Of a stretch of DNA of 64,000 bases, positions 1 to 7,496 are shown one piece after another (position 1 is the stretch's first letter; each line of letters begins with the position of its first letter). The stretch is from an uncultured Alphaproteobacteria bacterium (GTDB lineage Bacteria; Pseudomonadota; Alphaproteobacteria; Rs-D84), in assembly GCA_944390125.1 (NCBI GenBank), contig CALXOX010000001.1:332990-396989 (forward strand). Reading direction: 5' to 3'. The notes below the pieces were generated by a model. The model ran no database searches. It saw nothing but the letters and a program-made list of their open reading frames with translations, and was not told the DNA's origin. Position numbers and translations under genes: made by a program.

Positions 1-8
1 AATATAAC

Positions 9-440
9 ATGTCTGGTAATTTAGATTTAACATTTGAAGGTGGTTATCTTGTTGGTATTGGTGTAGACGAATTTTTTGCCTCTGCAGACACTATAAATAC
101 ATTTAACGCAGAATATGCACTATCTTATGCACTGGAAAGTGGTAAATCCGCAATAAAATCTATGAGAGTAATTGGAAAGTATGACAAGGGGAATTTTGAA
201 ACAACAAAGCCAATTGCTTTACGTTTACGCCATACAGACGCAACTGGCGAATTGATGATAGACAACGGTATGATGAGCGCGACATTTGACTTAGTTCTAC
301 GTGGCACATCACCTGTACCAGCGCCAATAGAATTGAGAATAAATTCTGACAACAGCCGTAAATATTCATTATCAGAAATCATGAAAAACTTTGATTCAAC
401 GTTTATGCGTGATTTTGTAAAAACACATAATAAATTCTGA
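9..440 (+). CDS. Hypothetical protein, possibly 5'-truncated
   Basis: I do not recognise this 143-residue protein. The reading frame stays open to the left edge of the window, so the ATG used here may be internal and the gene may begin outside. No signal peptide or membrane segment is visible; the sequence is a mix of short hydrophobic and polar stretches that reads like a small globular domain. It converges on the next gene, with only 10 bp between the stop codons and no clear terminator. Confidence 0.5.
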   Translation: MSGNLDLTFEGGYLVGIGVDEFFASADTINTFNAEYALSYALESGKSAIKSMRVIGKYDKGNFETTKPIALRLRHTDATGELMIDNGMMSATFDLVLRGTSPVPAPIELRINSDNSRKYSLSEIMKNFDSTFMRDFVKTHNKF

Positions 441-450
441 TAAATATAAA

Positions 451-813
451 TTACTTACGGCAAGTCTCACGAATGAAATTTTCGCGTGTAATGATGTTAC
501 CACAATCATCAGCGTAATATCTATATTGGCGACCAATTGGTGCACTATAAAAACCACCTGCACAAAATTCTATTCCGCGCGAATTACGAACCAGCATTTT
601 ATTTTTACCAATTAAATCCGCAGGTCTGCCCAAGAATAATATAGATAAAAAATTCAACAATCTGTGTGATGTGGCATTACGCGGCGCATATAACGCATTA
701 CCACGTTTAATTAAACCCGATAAATTATATACATCTGGATGAGATTTTAAGACATTTCTTTGGTATGCACTTAAACCCAAAATATCCGCAAGCTTATCAA
801 TATCAGATTTCAT
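451..813 (-). CDS. Hypothetical protein, 120 aa
   Basis: An unrecognised small protein. The N-terminal half is helical in character, with a hydrophobic patch near residues 52-62 (LLNFLSILFLG). The C-terminal half carries three cysteines (in FCAGG, DDCGN and ETCRK). There is no signal peptide. Just upstream, an 8-bp inverted repeat (ATTCCCGC / GCGGGAAT) brackets a TATAAT-like box and the last bases before the ATG, which could be an operator or an RNA hairpin covering the start. Its codon use resembles its neighbours. It is downstream of the aspS terminator, so it is probably a separate transcript. Confidence 0.55.
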   Translation of the reverse strand: MKSDIDKLADILGLSAYQRNVLKSHPDVYNLSGLIKRGNALYAPRNATSHRLLNFLSILFLGRPADLIGKNKMLVRNSRGIEFCAGGFYSAPIGRQYRYYADDCGNIITRENFIRETCRK

Positions 814-858
814 TCCCGCCCCATTTTTATCCTAAGATTATATATATGCGGGAATAAA
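811..858 (-). promoter_or_regulatory. Promoter region with inverted repeat before the 120-aa gene
   Basis: On the minus strand ATTCCCGC is followed by TATATATAATC, an ATAAAAATGGG stretch and then GCGGGAATG, whose last three bases are the start codon. The two 8-bp arms are exact inverted repeats. The -10-like TATAAT lies in the loop. Operator or start-codon hairpin are both possible. Confidence 0.35.
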
Positions 859-882
859 AATTTAATAGGTTTGATTTCTTAT

Positions 883-907
883 AAAAAACAAGGCAACCAC
901 GGTTGCC
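883..907 (-). terminator. Intrinsic terminator of aspS
   Basis: On the minus strand a perfect 7-bp stem GGCAACC / GGTTGCC with a 2-nt core is followed by TTGTTTTTT, 25 bp after the aspS stop. Confidence 0.8.
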
Positions 908-931
908 CTGCTTTTCTTTTATACCAACGTT

Positions 932-2701
932 TTATCCCTTTTTGCGAACTTGGATATGAACCTCGCGAAGTTGTTTTTCTGTAACTTCACTTGGGCTTCC
1001 CATCATCAAGTCCTGACCACGTTGATTGGTTGGGAATATAACAACTTCACGCAAGTTTGGTTCGTTCAGCATAATCTGAACAAGTCTATCCAGACCAAAC
1101 GCACAACCGCCGTGCGGAGGCGCGCCATATTGGAATGCGGTATACATACCACCAAACTTTTGTTTAACGATTTCTTCGTCATAACCTGTTATTTCAAAGC
1201 AACGCAACATAATTTCAGGATTATAATTACGCAAACCACCACTACATATTTCAGCGCCATTTAATACCATATCAAACTGCGCCGCTTTAATAGACAATGG
1301 GTCTTTTGTTTTTAATTCTTCCAATGTTGCCATTGGGTAAGAGAATGGATTATGTGTAAATGCCAATCCCGTCGGTGATTCTTCATCTTCTTCAAAGAAT
1401 GGGAATGATTCAATCCAACATAGACGGAATTCTTTTGGATCTATCAAACCTAAATCTTCACCTAATTTATTGCGTAATTTACCTGCGGCTTTTGCTGCAA
1501 CTTCTTCTTTGTCGCATATAAAGAACAAGGAAGAATTATCACCAGAAAATTCACGCAATTTTGCAATACGCTCTGTATCCAATTTCTTAGCAACAGGGCC
1601 TTTTGCTTCATCTGCAAAAACGATATAACCTAAACCACCCAAGCCAAGTTCTTTAACTGCATAATCACCAAGTTTATCAAACCAAGAACGTGGTTTATCA
1701 GCACTATTTGGCGCAGGTACAGCACGCACGACAGCGCCCTGCTCTATAGCATTTGCGAAGATACCGAAATCAGAACCACGGAATATTTCTGTAACGTCAG
1801 AAATAATGATAGGATTTCTTAAATCTGGTTTATCACTGCCATACTTTAACATTGCTTCATCAAATGGAATATGCGGAATATCTGGACAGATTTTTGCATC
1901 CGGCACAAATTCTTTGATAATTGCTGGCAATAGAGTATTACCCACAGCTTGAATATCCGGCAAATCGACAAAGGACATTTCTAAGTCCAATTGATAGAAT
2001 TCCAATAATCTATCTGCACGCAAGTCTTCATCACGGAAGCAAGGAGCAATTTGGAAGTATCTATCAAAACCAGAAATTTGTATCAATTGCTTAAACTGCT
2101 GTGGTGCTTGCGGCAAAGCATAGAACATTCCATGATGATAACGCGAAGGTACAATAAAGTCACGTGCGCCTTCTGGACTGGACGCAGTCAGAATTGGTGT
2201 TTGGAATTCCGAGAATCCCATTTCCCACATTCTATCGCGAATAAATTTAATCATACGATTACGCATCAAAATATTACGATGCAAAGATTCGCGGCGCAAA
2301 TCTAGATAACGATATTTTAAACGTAAATCTTCAGATACAGAATCATCGTCACCAAAGACTTGGAAAGGCAAAACATCAGCATTTGTCAAAACTTCCCAAG
2401 AATCAGCTTTAATTTCTATTTCACCTGTTGGTATTTTGTCATTGATAGCGGCATCATCACGTGCGACAACGGTACCAGTAATTTTAATGACGGATTCTGG
2501 GCGAACTTTTTCTAGTGCTTCGTTTCCACCATCAAAAACGCACTGAGTAATACCGTAATTATCACGCAAATCAACAAACAATAATGCGCCATGGTCACGC
2601 TTGCGATGAACCCAACCAGACAAAGTAACGACTTGGCCGACGTTTTGTTTATTCAGCTCGCCGCAAGTATGCGTTCTGTATTTAGATTTTAAAGATAACA
2701 T
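932..2701 (-). CDS. aspS: Aspartyl-tRNA synthetase
   Basis: Charges tRNA-Asp (and possibly tRNA-Asn, if the enzyme is of the non-discriminating type found in many alphaproteobacteria) in the cytoplasm. At 589 residues it has the normal bacterial length: an N-terminal OB-fold anticodon domain (about residues 1-110, with VHRKRDHG), the class II catalytic core, and the bacterial GAD insertion. Class II motif 2 is visible as CFRDEDLRADR near residue 217 and motif 3 as GCAFGLDRLVQIML near 533. The start is an ATG preceded by AAAAGGGA. It is preceded by tRNA-Thr and a 175-nt leader holding a T-box-like element, so uncharged tRNA-Asp probably controls it. It has its own terminator. Confidence 0.98.
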   Translation of the reverse strand: MLSLKSKYRTHTCGELNKQNVGQVVTLSGWVHRKRDHGALLFVDLRDNYGITQCVFDGGNEALEKVRPESVIKITGTVVARDDAAINDKIPTGEIEIKADSWEVLTNADVLPFQVFGDDDSVSEDLRLKYRYLDLRRESLHRNILMRNRMIKFIRDRMWEMGFSEFQTPILTASSPEGARDFIVPSRYHHGMFYALPQAPQQFKQLIQISGFDRYFQIAPCFRDEDLRADRLLEFYQLDLEMSFVDLPDIQAVGNTLLPAIIKEFVPDAKICPDIPHIPFDEAMLKYGSDKPDLRNPIIISDVTEIFRGSDFGIFANAIEQGAVVRAVPAPNSADKPRSWFDKLGDYAVKELGLGGLGYIVFADEAKGPVAKKLDTERIAKLREFSGDNSSLFFICDKEEVAAKAAGKLRNKLGEDLGLIDPKEFRLCWIESFPFFEEDEESPTGLAFTHNPFSYPMATLEELKTKDPLSIKAAQFDMVLNGAEICSGGLRNYNPEIMLRCFEITGYDEEIVKQKFGGMYTAFQYGAPPHGGCAFGLDRLVQIMLNEPNLREVVIFPTNQRGQDLMMGSPSEVTEKQLREVHIQVRKKG

Positions 2702-2876
2702 AACGGTCCCTTTTTTTTATTTATTCGGGGCAGAAAAGAGAATTTCGGCACCCGAAAAGATTTATTTACAGGGGCGCAATTTTGTTTGCGCGGTGCCACC
2801 CTGATTTATAACTTTACGTGGGTTTAATTCGCTCCATGGTTGTCAGTCATATCATTGCGAACGCGCCCTCAAAATC
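2702..2876 (-). promoter_or_regulatory. T-box-like leader of aspS
   Basis: The minus-strand leader between tRNA-Thr and aspS contains a complete T-box antiterminator at 2803-2769: stem CAGGG / CCCTG, 7-nt bulge TGGCACC, stem GCGCAA / TTGCGC and loop ACAAAA. The bulge UGGC would pair with the GCCA end of tRNA-Asp. Upstream a short stem TTCGC / GCGAA encloses a loop holding GAC twice, the second followed by A (candidate Asp specifier). Downstream GGTGCCG (2751-2745) can pair with all seven bulge residues (one G-U), and alternatively TTCGGG-T-GC can pair with GCCCCGAA. There is no U-tract before the Shine-Dalgarno AAAAGGGA, which suggests control of translation rather than transcription. Stem I is much shorter than usual, so tRNA recognition is less certain than the antiterminator. 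Confidence 0.75.
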
Positions 2877-2950
2877 TGGTGCCCTAAGCAAGAATCGGAC
2901 TTGCGACTCGTCCTTACCAAGGACGTGTTTTACCACTAGACTATTAGGGC
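2877..2950 (-). tRNA. tRNA-Thr (anticodon GGT)
   Basis: A 74-nt cloverleaf with acceptor GCCCTAA / TTAGGGC, anticodon loop TTGGTAA (anticodon GGT), T-loop TTCGATT and encoded CCA. The D-stem has one C-A mismatch. It lies directly upstream of the aspS leader and is probably cotranscribed with aspS. Confidence 0.93.
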
Positions 2951-2963
2951 ATCTGTACCGCCA

Positions 2964-2991
2964 ATTATACGGGCTGTGGTACAAAAATCAA
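2964..2991 (-). promoter_or_regulatory. Promoter for tRNA-Thr and aspS
   Basis: Minus strand TTGATT, 16-nt spacer, TATAAT, ending 13 nt before the 5' end of mature tRNA-Thr. No other good promoter is seen between the tRNA and aspS. Confidence 0.75.
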
Positions 2992-2993
2992 GA

Positions 2994-3020
2994 ATAAAAA
3001 TCCCGCTTTTTACACGGGAT
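2994..3020 (-). terminator. Intrinsic terminator of the 3.0-4.5 kb cluster
   Basis: Minus strand ATCCCG / CGGGAT stem with a 9-nt loop, followed by TTTTATT. Confidence 0.75.
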
Positions 3021-3054
3021 TGTCCAGTAAGATAAAGAAGAAATACCGAACATC

Positions 3055-3426
3055 TTATTTTTGCATCACATCTTTTATACGATATGGTGCAATATACTCG
3101 TCAAATTTTACCTCGTACTCTGATGACCAACCCATCAGATAATTGTCTCCCATGCAAATCAATGGTGTACCAATGGAATTACGTGGCAAATCAAATTTTT
3201 CAACACATTGTATAAATAATTCTCTACCTGGACCATCAATCGAAAGCATCTCTAAACTGACCTCTGGTGCACTACGATTTATATACTCCAGCGCATGGTG
3301 GCAGTGTGGACATGTAGATTGATAGAAAAAATACACTTTATTTGGATCTAACTTATTTGCATTTTCTTGGTTGCACGCAGATAAAAGAGCAATACAAGAA
3401 ACACTCATAATCAAAAATTTAAACAT
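3055..3426 (-). CDS. Thioredoxin-fold lipoprotein with CPHC motif
   Basis: A 123-residue exported lipoprotein: a signal peptide of about 17 residues ends in the lipobox LSAC, and the mature protein has CPHC at about residues 39-42 (STCPHCHHALEYI) in the position of a thioredoxin/glutaredoxin active site. Near residue 85 GTPLI resembles the cis-proline loop of that fold (TP instead of the usual xP). It is therefore probably a periplasm-facing thiol-disulfide oxidoreductase or thiol carrier, which is inference from motif and fold. It is the last gene of a three-gene minus-strand cluster with an unknown protein and a Cys-containing membrane protein, divergent from a double ArsR-like regulator. 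Confidence 0.75.
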   Translation of the reverse strand: MFKFLIMSVSCIALLSACNQENANKLDPNKVYFFYQSTCPHCHHALEYINRSAPEVSLEMLSIDGPGRELFIQCVEKFDLPRNSIGTPLICMGDNYLMGWSSEYEVKFDEYIAPYRIKDVMQK

Positions 3427-3436
3427 AATCTTACCC

Positions 3437-4006
3437 TTATTCTATACAACAATTTACTGCGTTTTTTACCCATGACTTTAACCGTGACATACGACCTTGG
3501 GAAACACCAACCTCGTCTTTGTCTTCTAAAGTACAAACTGGTTCTTCTTGTTTCTGTGGCACATTAGATGTTTTAACCCATTTAACATCTGTCCCGCCAT
3601 TCAGCATTCCCATATTTAATCCCCAGAACATGCAGTACAAACCGTAAGATTTATCAAACAAATCATAAGCATCTTTTTTATTACCAGCCGCCAACGCCTT
3701 TGTGCCAACTTCAAACAGACGCATAGAAGATGCTAATAAATGTTTTGAAATGCACCAAACTTCACCTTCATAAGAAGGTATGATTTTCTGCATCATTTGT
3801 TTACGCTGTTCACGGACATCATTGATTAAATCATAAAATTCTTTTTTACCGGTCTTTGCACCAGAAAACATCAAGTGTTCTTCAATAGAAATCAAGTTCA
3901 TAATTCCAATCGTCAAGTCTTGATCTGAAGACAAATCCTTTGGATTCACTTTTTTAGCATTATCTAATTTTTCAACAAATTCTTTTACGTTTTTTATTTT
4001 TTCCAT
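3437..4006 (-). CDS. Unknown protein of the redox-like cluster, 189 aa
   Basis: I do not recognise this protein. It starts at an ATG preceded by GGGGGAA. No signal peptide or strong membrane segment is visible. The first 140 residues look all-helical (EFVEKLDNAKK..., SSMRLFEVGTKALAAGNKKDAYDLF), reminiscent of a helical-repeat or four-helix fold, with a Trp/Met-rich segment around CMFWGLNMGML. It ends with adjacent cysteines (NCCIE). It sits between a CPHC lipoprotein (10 bp apart) and a membrane protein with CAVC (about 20 bp apart), so it is very likely cotranscribed with them. Function unknown. Confidence 0.6.
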   Translation of the reverse strand: MEKIKNVKEFVEKLDNAKKVNPKDLSSDQDLTIGIMNLISIEEHLMFSGAKTGKKEFYDLINDVREQRKQMMQKIIPSYEGEVWCISKHLLASSMRLFEVGTKALAAGNKKDAYDLFDKSYGLYCMFWGLNMGMLNGGTDVKWVKTSNVPQKQEEPVCTLEDKDEVGVSQGRMSRLKSWVKNAVNCCIE

Positions 4007-4025
4007 TATATTCCCCCTTTTTTGC

Positions 4026-4541
4026 TTAAAAACTGCATACGCACAACCACCAACTTACCAGACCTAAAACAACGACAGGTAAAACAACTTTTTCAAACGG
4101 AAAGTGTGCGTGACCACCGTTTTTCTTTTTCATCCAGTCATATAATTTTTCAACCAGTATAAATAAAACCATACCTAACAGCGTTCCAAACAAAACAGGA
4201 TCTATATATAAAACTCCGCAAATCCATACGGGTGCATAAGGCACCTCGCCTAAATATATAAAACCTATCATTGCGACTGAAATAGCTATCAACAAAGCAT
4301 TCCGCCCACAAAAATTCCAACCCTTTTTATCAAAAAACTTGATTGTCCAATAACCTAATAAAGTCAATAATGCGCCAGCCCATAACCCAACAACAGAATC
4401 AGGAACACCTATTCTACGCGCTATTTCTAACGAAGCACCTATCGCAACAGTACACACAGCACACGCTGGATTTGCATACAAAACCGACGGCAATAAAAAC
4501 AAAGCCGAAATAAATGACAAATTGCGTAAAATAGATCTCAT
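4026..4541 (-). CDS. Multi-pass membrane protein with CAVC motif
   Basis: A 171-residue membrane protein. I chose the internal ATG because GGAAAGGGG lies about 8 nt before it, whereas the longer frame starting at 4580 has no ribosome binding site. A signal-like first segment ends in ALLYAN-type residues (SVLYANPACAVC), followed by CAVC just after the predicted membrane boundary, then about four further hydrophobic segments (GLWAGALLTLLGYW, ALLIAISVAMIGFIYLG, PVLFGTLLGMVLFILV, VVLPVVVLGLVSWWLCVC). A His-containing loop (GGHAHFPFE) precedes the last one. A thiol- or metal-linked membrane role is inferred from the cysteines and the CPHC lipoprotein in the same cluster. I have a weak memory of similar hypothetical proteins in Patescibacteria and cannot verify it. 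Confidence 0.7.
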   Translation of the reverse strand: MRSILRNLSFISALFLLPSVLYANPACAVCTVAIGASLEIARRIGVPDSVVGLWAGALLTLLGYWTIKFFDKKGWNFCGRNALLIAISVAMIGFIYLGEVPYAPVWICGVLYIDPVLFGTLLGMVLFILVEKLYDWMKKKNGGHAHFPFEKVVLPVVVLGLVSWWLCVCSF

Positions 4542-4683
4542 AAAAATTACCCCTTTCCTAATATTTACTTTTTTATACATATATATTTCAATATATATTA
4601 TTATTTATATATATCAAAAAGTCAAATAATTATTTACGATACGAAAAAATAATGTTATATTAAATGCATACAAACGAGGATTT
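4542..4683. promoter_or_regulatory. Divergent AT-rich promoter/operator region
   Basis: The stretch between the membrane-protein gene and the regulator gene is nearly all A/T and contains alternating TATATAT tracts that form imperfect inverted repeats (around 4575-4615). This is the kind of place an ArsR-family dimer would bind. On the plus strand TTATATTAAAT sits about 25 nt before the regulator, whose Shine-Dalgarno is ACGAGGA. Confidence 0.4.
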
Positions 4684-5352
4684 ATGTCGGATAAAGTTTT
4701 ACCAGAAGTAAAAATAAATTGTCTTTTACCTGAAAAAGTTATGGAACGCGCCGTACACGGTTTGAGCTATATTGCCCATCCATTACGCTTACGTATATTA
4801 GAATTTTTAGATGTAAATGGTATGTCTTCCGTATCTGCTATTGCACATGGCGTTGACGCAGAACAGATGATAATATCACAATCACTACGAAAAATGCGCG
4901 AAGCTAATTTAGTTCGTACACACAGACGTGGAATCTTTATCTATTATGAAATTTGCGAAGAATACCCTGCCAGCATATTTGTATGCCTACGGAAATTATT
5001 TGGACACATGACAGACCAATTAAAGTTCCTTCGTACTGGTTATAAGGAGATATTGCCAACCGATTATACAACTATGGCGGCAAATAGAATAAAATTGTTT
5101 GCCAATTACGATAAGATGCGCATATTAGAATACCTGACTTACAATGGAGAGTCTTGTGTTTCACAAATAGTTGAAGTTACAAAAATTCCACAAATAAAAG
5201 TTTCTCAATATTTAAAGAAACTATCTGATGACGATTTCGTAAAATCGCACCGCGAAGGAAGATTTATATATTACGATATAACGGCTGGTGTTCACAAAAC
5301 CACAATTGGCTGTATACACAAAAGATACGAAAAAGTCGGAAATAATTTCTAA
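4684..5352 (+). CDS. Transcriptional regulator with two ArsR-like HTH domains
   Basis: A 222-residue protein made of two homologous winged-helix halves: residues about 20-95 (AHPLRLRILEFLDVNGMSSVSAIAHG ... ISQSLRKMREANLVRTHRRGIFIYYEI) and about 130-205 (DKMRILEYLTYNGESCVSQIVEV ... VSQYLKKLSDDDFVKSHREGRFIYYDI). Each ends with the G-x-F-I-Y-Y-beta wing typical of ArsR/SmtB repressors. Members usually have one domain and dimerise; here the two are fused, so one chain could cover a whole palindrome. The typical paired-Cys metal site is not obvious; single cysteines lie at CEEY, CLRK, SCVS and GCIH. It is divergent from the three-gene thiol cluster, its likely target. Confidence 0.8.
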   Translation: MSDKVLPEVKINCLLPEKVMERAVHGLSYIAHPLRLRILEFLDVNGMSSVSAIAHGVDAEQMIISQSLRKMREANLVRTHRRGIFIYYEICEEYPASIFVCLRKLFGHMTDQLKFLRTGYKEILPTDYTTMAANRIKLFANYDKMRILEYLTYNGESCVSQIVEVTKIPQIKVSQYLKKLSDDDFVKSHREGRFIYYDITAGVHKTTIGCIHKRYEKVGNNF

Positions 5353-5378
5353 TAAAAAAGCCGGTTTAAAACCGACTA
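5353..5378 (-). terminator. Intrinsic terminator of tRNA-Met
   Basis: Minus strand AGTCGGTTT / AAACCGGCT stem (one G-U), followed by TTTTTATT, just after the tRNA 3' end. Confidence 0.7.
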
Positions 5379-5383
5379 AATCT

Positions 5384-5460
5384 TGGTAGCGGGAGAGGGA
5401 CTTGAACCCCCGACACGTGGATTATGATTCCACTGCTCTAACCAGCTGAGCTATCCCGCC
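5384..5460 (-). tRNA. tRNA-Met (elongator-type, anticodon CAT)
   Basis: A 77-nt cloverleaf: acceptor GGCGGGA / TCCCGCT (G1-U72 wobble), D-arm GCTCAGCTGGTTAGAGC, anticodon stem GTGGA / TCCAC with loop ATCATAA, T-loop TTCAAGT and encoded CCA. It lacks the C1-A72 mismatch of the initiator. CAT can also mark tRNA-Ile2; the AATCATAA loop fits elongator Met better. Confidence 0.9.
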
Positions 5461-5470
5461 AATGCCCCGC

Positions 5471-5498
5471 ATTATATCAAAGAATTTTTTAAATGCAA
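5471..5498 (-). promoter_or_regulatory. Promoter of tRNA-Met
   Basis: Minus strand TTGCAT, 16-nt spacer, TATAAT, with the -10 ending 10 nt before the tRNA. Confidence 0.7.
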
Positions 5499-5571
5499 GG
5501 GAAAGAATCAACAAAAGTAGAAGCAAGAATTTATTCACATATAAAATTATTATATTTTTTAATAATTTACC

Positions 5572-5598
5572 TTGCAAAAATTTTTCAGATAGTATAAC
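5572..5598 (+). promoter_or_regulatory. Promoter of the PagL-like gene; near-leaderless
   Basis: TTGCAA, 15-nt spacer, TATAAC. The -10 ends 9 bp before the ATG and there is no Shine-Dalgarno, so the transcript would start at or within a few bases of the start codon. Confidence 0.5.
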
Positions 5599-5607
5599 AT
5601 TTCGCGT

Positions 5608-6165
5608 ATGAAAAAAATCGCTACAATTTTTGCAGTTTTATTTACAAGCTTTTCAGCTTATGCATCAGACAATCCTTTCATGGGAGACAAACAAAATCAA
5701 ATTGCGATAAATTTAGGCCAAGGTGTAAACAGTGGTTTTCTTATTCCACCACCAACACAATTAGTACCTTTTTATTTTACACATATTCAGTACTCACAAC
5801 CAACCACATTCTTTAAAGTGCCTGCGCGTCAATCTATCAACATCGGACAAACTCTTGGATTTGGGCAAAAATATGGTTGGGACTGGGATAAATATACAAT
5901 ACCTATGATATTTTTATCAGAAGATATTGCGCTAGCGTATGGAAACAACTGGTATTTTGCAACAAGTGTTGGCGTTGGATTACAGGCTCAACAAAACGAA
6001 CGTTTAGGTGCCAAACTGCTGTTTCAGTTTAAATTATTCGGTGGATACAGAATAAATGATAAGTGGGGAATAGAGTTGTTTATGCAACACTTCTCTAACG
6101 CTAATACAGCAACAGAGAATTACTCTTATGCGTTTTACGGTTTAGGTATGACCTACAGCTTCTAA
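5608..6165 (+). CDS. PagL-like lipid A deacylase (outer membrane)
   Basis: Probably removes the 3-O-linked acyl chain of lipid A in the outer membrane. The 185-residue protein has a signal peptide (about residues 1-19, ending SAYA) and a beta-barrel pattern of alternating residues ending in the outer-membrane type C-terminus GMTYSF. The motif FMQHFSNAN near residue 160 matches the His-x-Ser-Asn catalytic region of the PagL/acyloxyacyl hydrolase family. A candidate Glu partner (IELF) lies just before it. Length agrees with PagL (about 170-190). It shares a bidirectional terminator with ung. Confidence 0.75.
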   Translation: MKKIATIFAVLFTSFSAYASDNPFMGDKQNQIAINLGQGVNSGFLIPPPTQLVPFYFTHIQYSQPTTFFKVPARQSINIGQTLGFGQKYGWDWDKYTIPMIFLSEDIALAYGNNWYFATSVGVGLQAQQNERLGAKLLFQFKLFGGYRINDKWGIELFMQHFSNANTATENYSYAFYGLGMTYSF

Positions 6166-6190
6166 AAAAACGGCAATTGCCGTTTTTTAT
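6164..6190. terminator. Bidirectional intrinsic terminator
   Basis: Palindrome ACGGCAATTGCCGT flanked by A-tract and T-tract, between the convergent PagL-like and ung genes. Confidence 0.85.
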
Positions 6191-6852
6191 TACCATTCTA
6201 TCGGAGATTTACCATGTTCTATCAAATATTGATTTGCGCGAGAAAAGTGATGATTACCAAAGAATCCGCGGCTTGCTGATAAAGGAGATGGGTGTACGCT
6301 TTTTAAAATTAAATTTTTTTCAGGATTTACAAATTCTGCTTTTTTCTGAGCGTATGATCCCCAAAGCATATAGACTATATTATCACGTTTTGCTACTTCA
6401 CGAATAACGGCATCGGTAAATTGTTCCCACCCCTTTCCTGCATGAGAGGCTGCTAAATGCGCCTGCACAGTAAGCGTTGCATTCAACAACAAAACTCCCT
6501 GCTCTGCCCAGTATGTTAAATCACCGTTTGTTACAGATTGGTGTCCTAAATCGTTTTGTATTTCTTTATAAATATTTACCAAAGATGGTGGTATTCTTGT
6601 TGGAGGTAAAACAGAAAAGCATAAACCATGGGCTTGCCCTGGTTCGTGATAAGGATCTTGACCTATTATAACAACTTTCACTTTATTCAAAGGACACAAA
6701 TTAAAAGCATTAAAGATATTAGCAGGTGCTGGATATATAGCCTTACCGGATAAATATTCATTACGTACAAAATCAGTCAATTTGATAAAATATTCTTTAT
6801 CAAACTCTTCAGATAATGCATCTTTCCAAGATTGTTCTATTTTTACATTCAT
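6190..6852 (-). CDS. ung: Uracil-DNA glycosylase (family 1)
   Basis: Excises uracil from DNA, starting base-excision repair. Family-1 signatures are complete: the catalytic water-activating loop GQDPYHEPGQAHG (about residue 60), the Gly/Ser minor-groove loop PPS, and the HPSPLSA leucine-intercalation loop near the C-terminus. I use the ATG at 6852 (220 aa): it overlaps the stop of the upstream gene as ATGA, and family members begin only a few residues before the W-x-D-x-L segment. The frame can be extended to 6885. It is translationally coupled to an HhH glycosylase-like gene, which suggests a small DNA repair operon. Confidence 0.97.
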   Translation of the reverse strand: MNVKIEQSWKDALSEEFDKEYFIKLTDFVRNEYLSGKAIYPAPANIFNAFNLCPLNKVKVVIIGQDPYHEPGQAHGLCFSVLPPTRIPPSLVNIYKEIQNDLGHQSVTNGDLTYWAEQGVLLLNATLTVQAHLAASHAGKGWEQFTDAVIREVAKRDNIVYMLWGSYAQKKAEFVNPEKNLILKSVHPSPLSASRGFFGNHHFSRANQYLIEHGKSPIEW

Positions 6853-7496
6853 AATTTTATCAACCCATTTTGACAAGCTTTCCATAAAACAACATCTATA
6901 TAACCACGAGGCAGGCCTGTTTTATTACATAAATCTACAAACATGTCATCACACGCACACTTTACTTCATCACACAGTTTGCCATTATCTATTTTCTTTA
7001 CAAGTGCAGGATTTTCAGCATATACGCACCCCAAACGCTGAATCCATATATCGTATTTTACAACATCTTCGCCAAGATTTCTGGCCAAATGATTTGCTGT
7101 AATTTTTCCAATATGCGGTAATTTTGATAAATATTTAACTCTTTCATCAGTTGTTTGCTTTTCATAATATTCACGACAAAAAACATCACGATTATTCCAA
7201 ATTTCACAAATCGCATTTACTTTATTTTTGTTATGAAATAGTTCAAAAAGCCCATCAAAATTCGCGCCATTTTTATAAATATAATTCATAATTTTTGCAT
7301 GAATTTTCTTGGCCGTCTTTTGAGAAAAACCACCAGCTAAAATAACATATACACACTGCGTTGCAAATTCATCCGAATTCAATATTTTACGACAAGATAA
7401 ATTTTCTCTAATTTCATCAAACGTCTGCGCATCAGAATCCAAACCCATTTCGCGCAAACGAGAATCCAAATCAAAGAACCATTTTGCAGAAAACAT
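6849..7496 (-). CDS. HhH-GPD-like DNA glycosylase-type protein
   Basis: A 215-residue protein resembling the HhH-GPD superfamily (Nth/MutY/AlkA/Ogg). The segment LPHIGKITANHLARNLGEDVVKYDIWIQRL at about 130-160 has the helix-hairpin-helix (LPHIGxxTA) and the following VxxYDxWIQR region, where the catalytic Asp of the GPD loop would be D at YDIW. There is no C-terminal iron-sulfur cysteine cluster. Its gene overlaps the upstream 101-aa gene by one base (TAATG) and ung by ATGA, so all three are coupled. Substrate unknown; activity inferred from fold and context. Confidence 0.7.
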   Translation of the reverse strand: MFSAKWFFDLDSRLREMGLDSDAQTFDEIRENLSCRKILNSDEFATQCVYVILAGGFSQKTAKKIHAKIMNYIYKNGANFDGLFELFHNKNKVNAICEIWNNRDVFCREYYEKQTTDERVKYLSKLPHIGKITANHLARNLGEDVVKYDIWIQRLGCVYAENPALVKKIDNGKLCDEVKCACDDMFVDLCNKTGLPRGYIDVVLWKACQNGLIKL

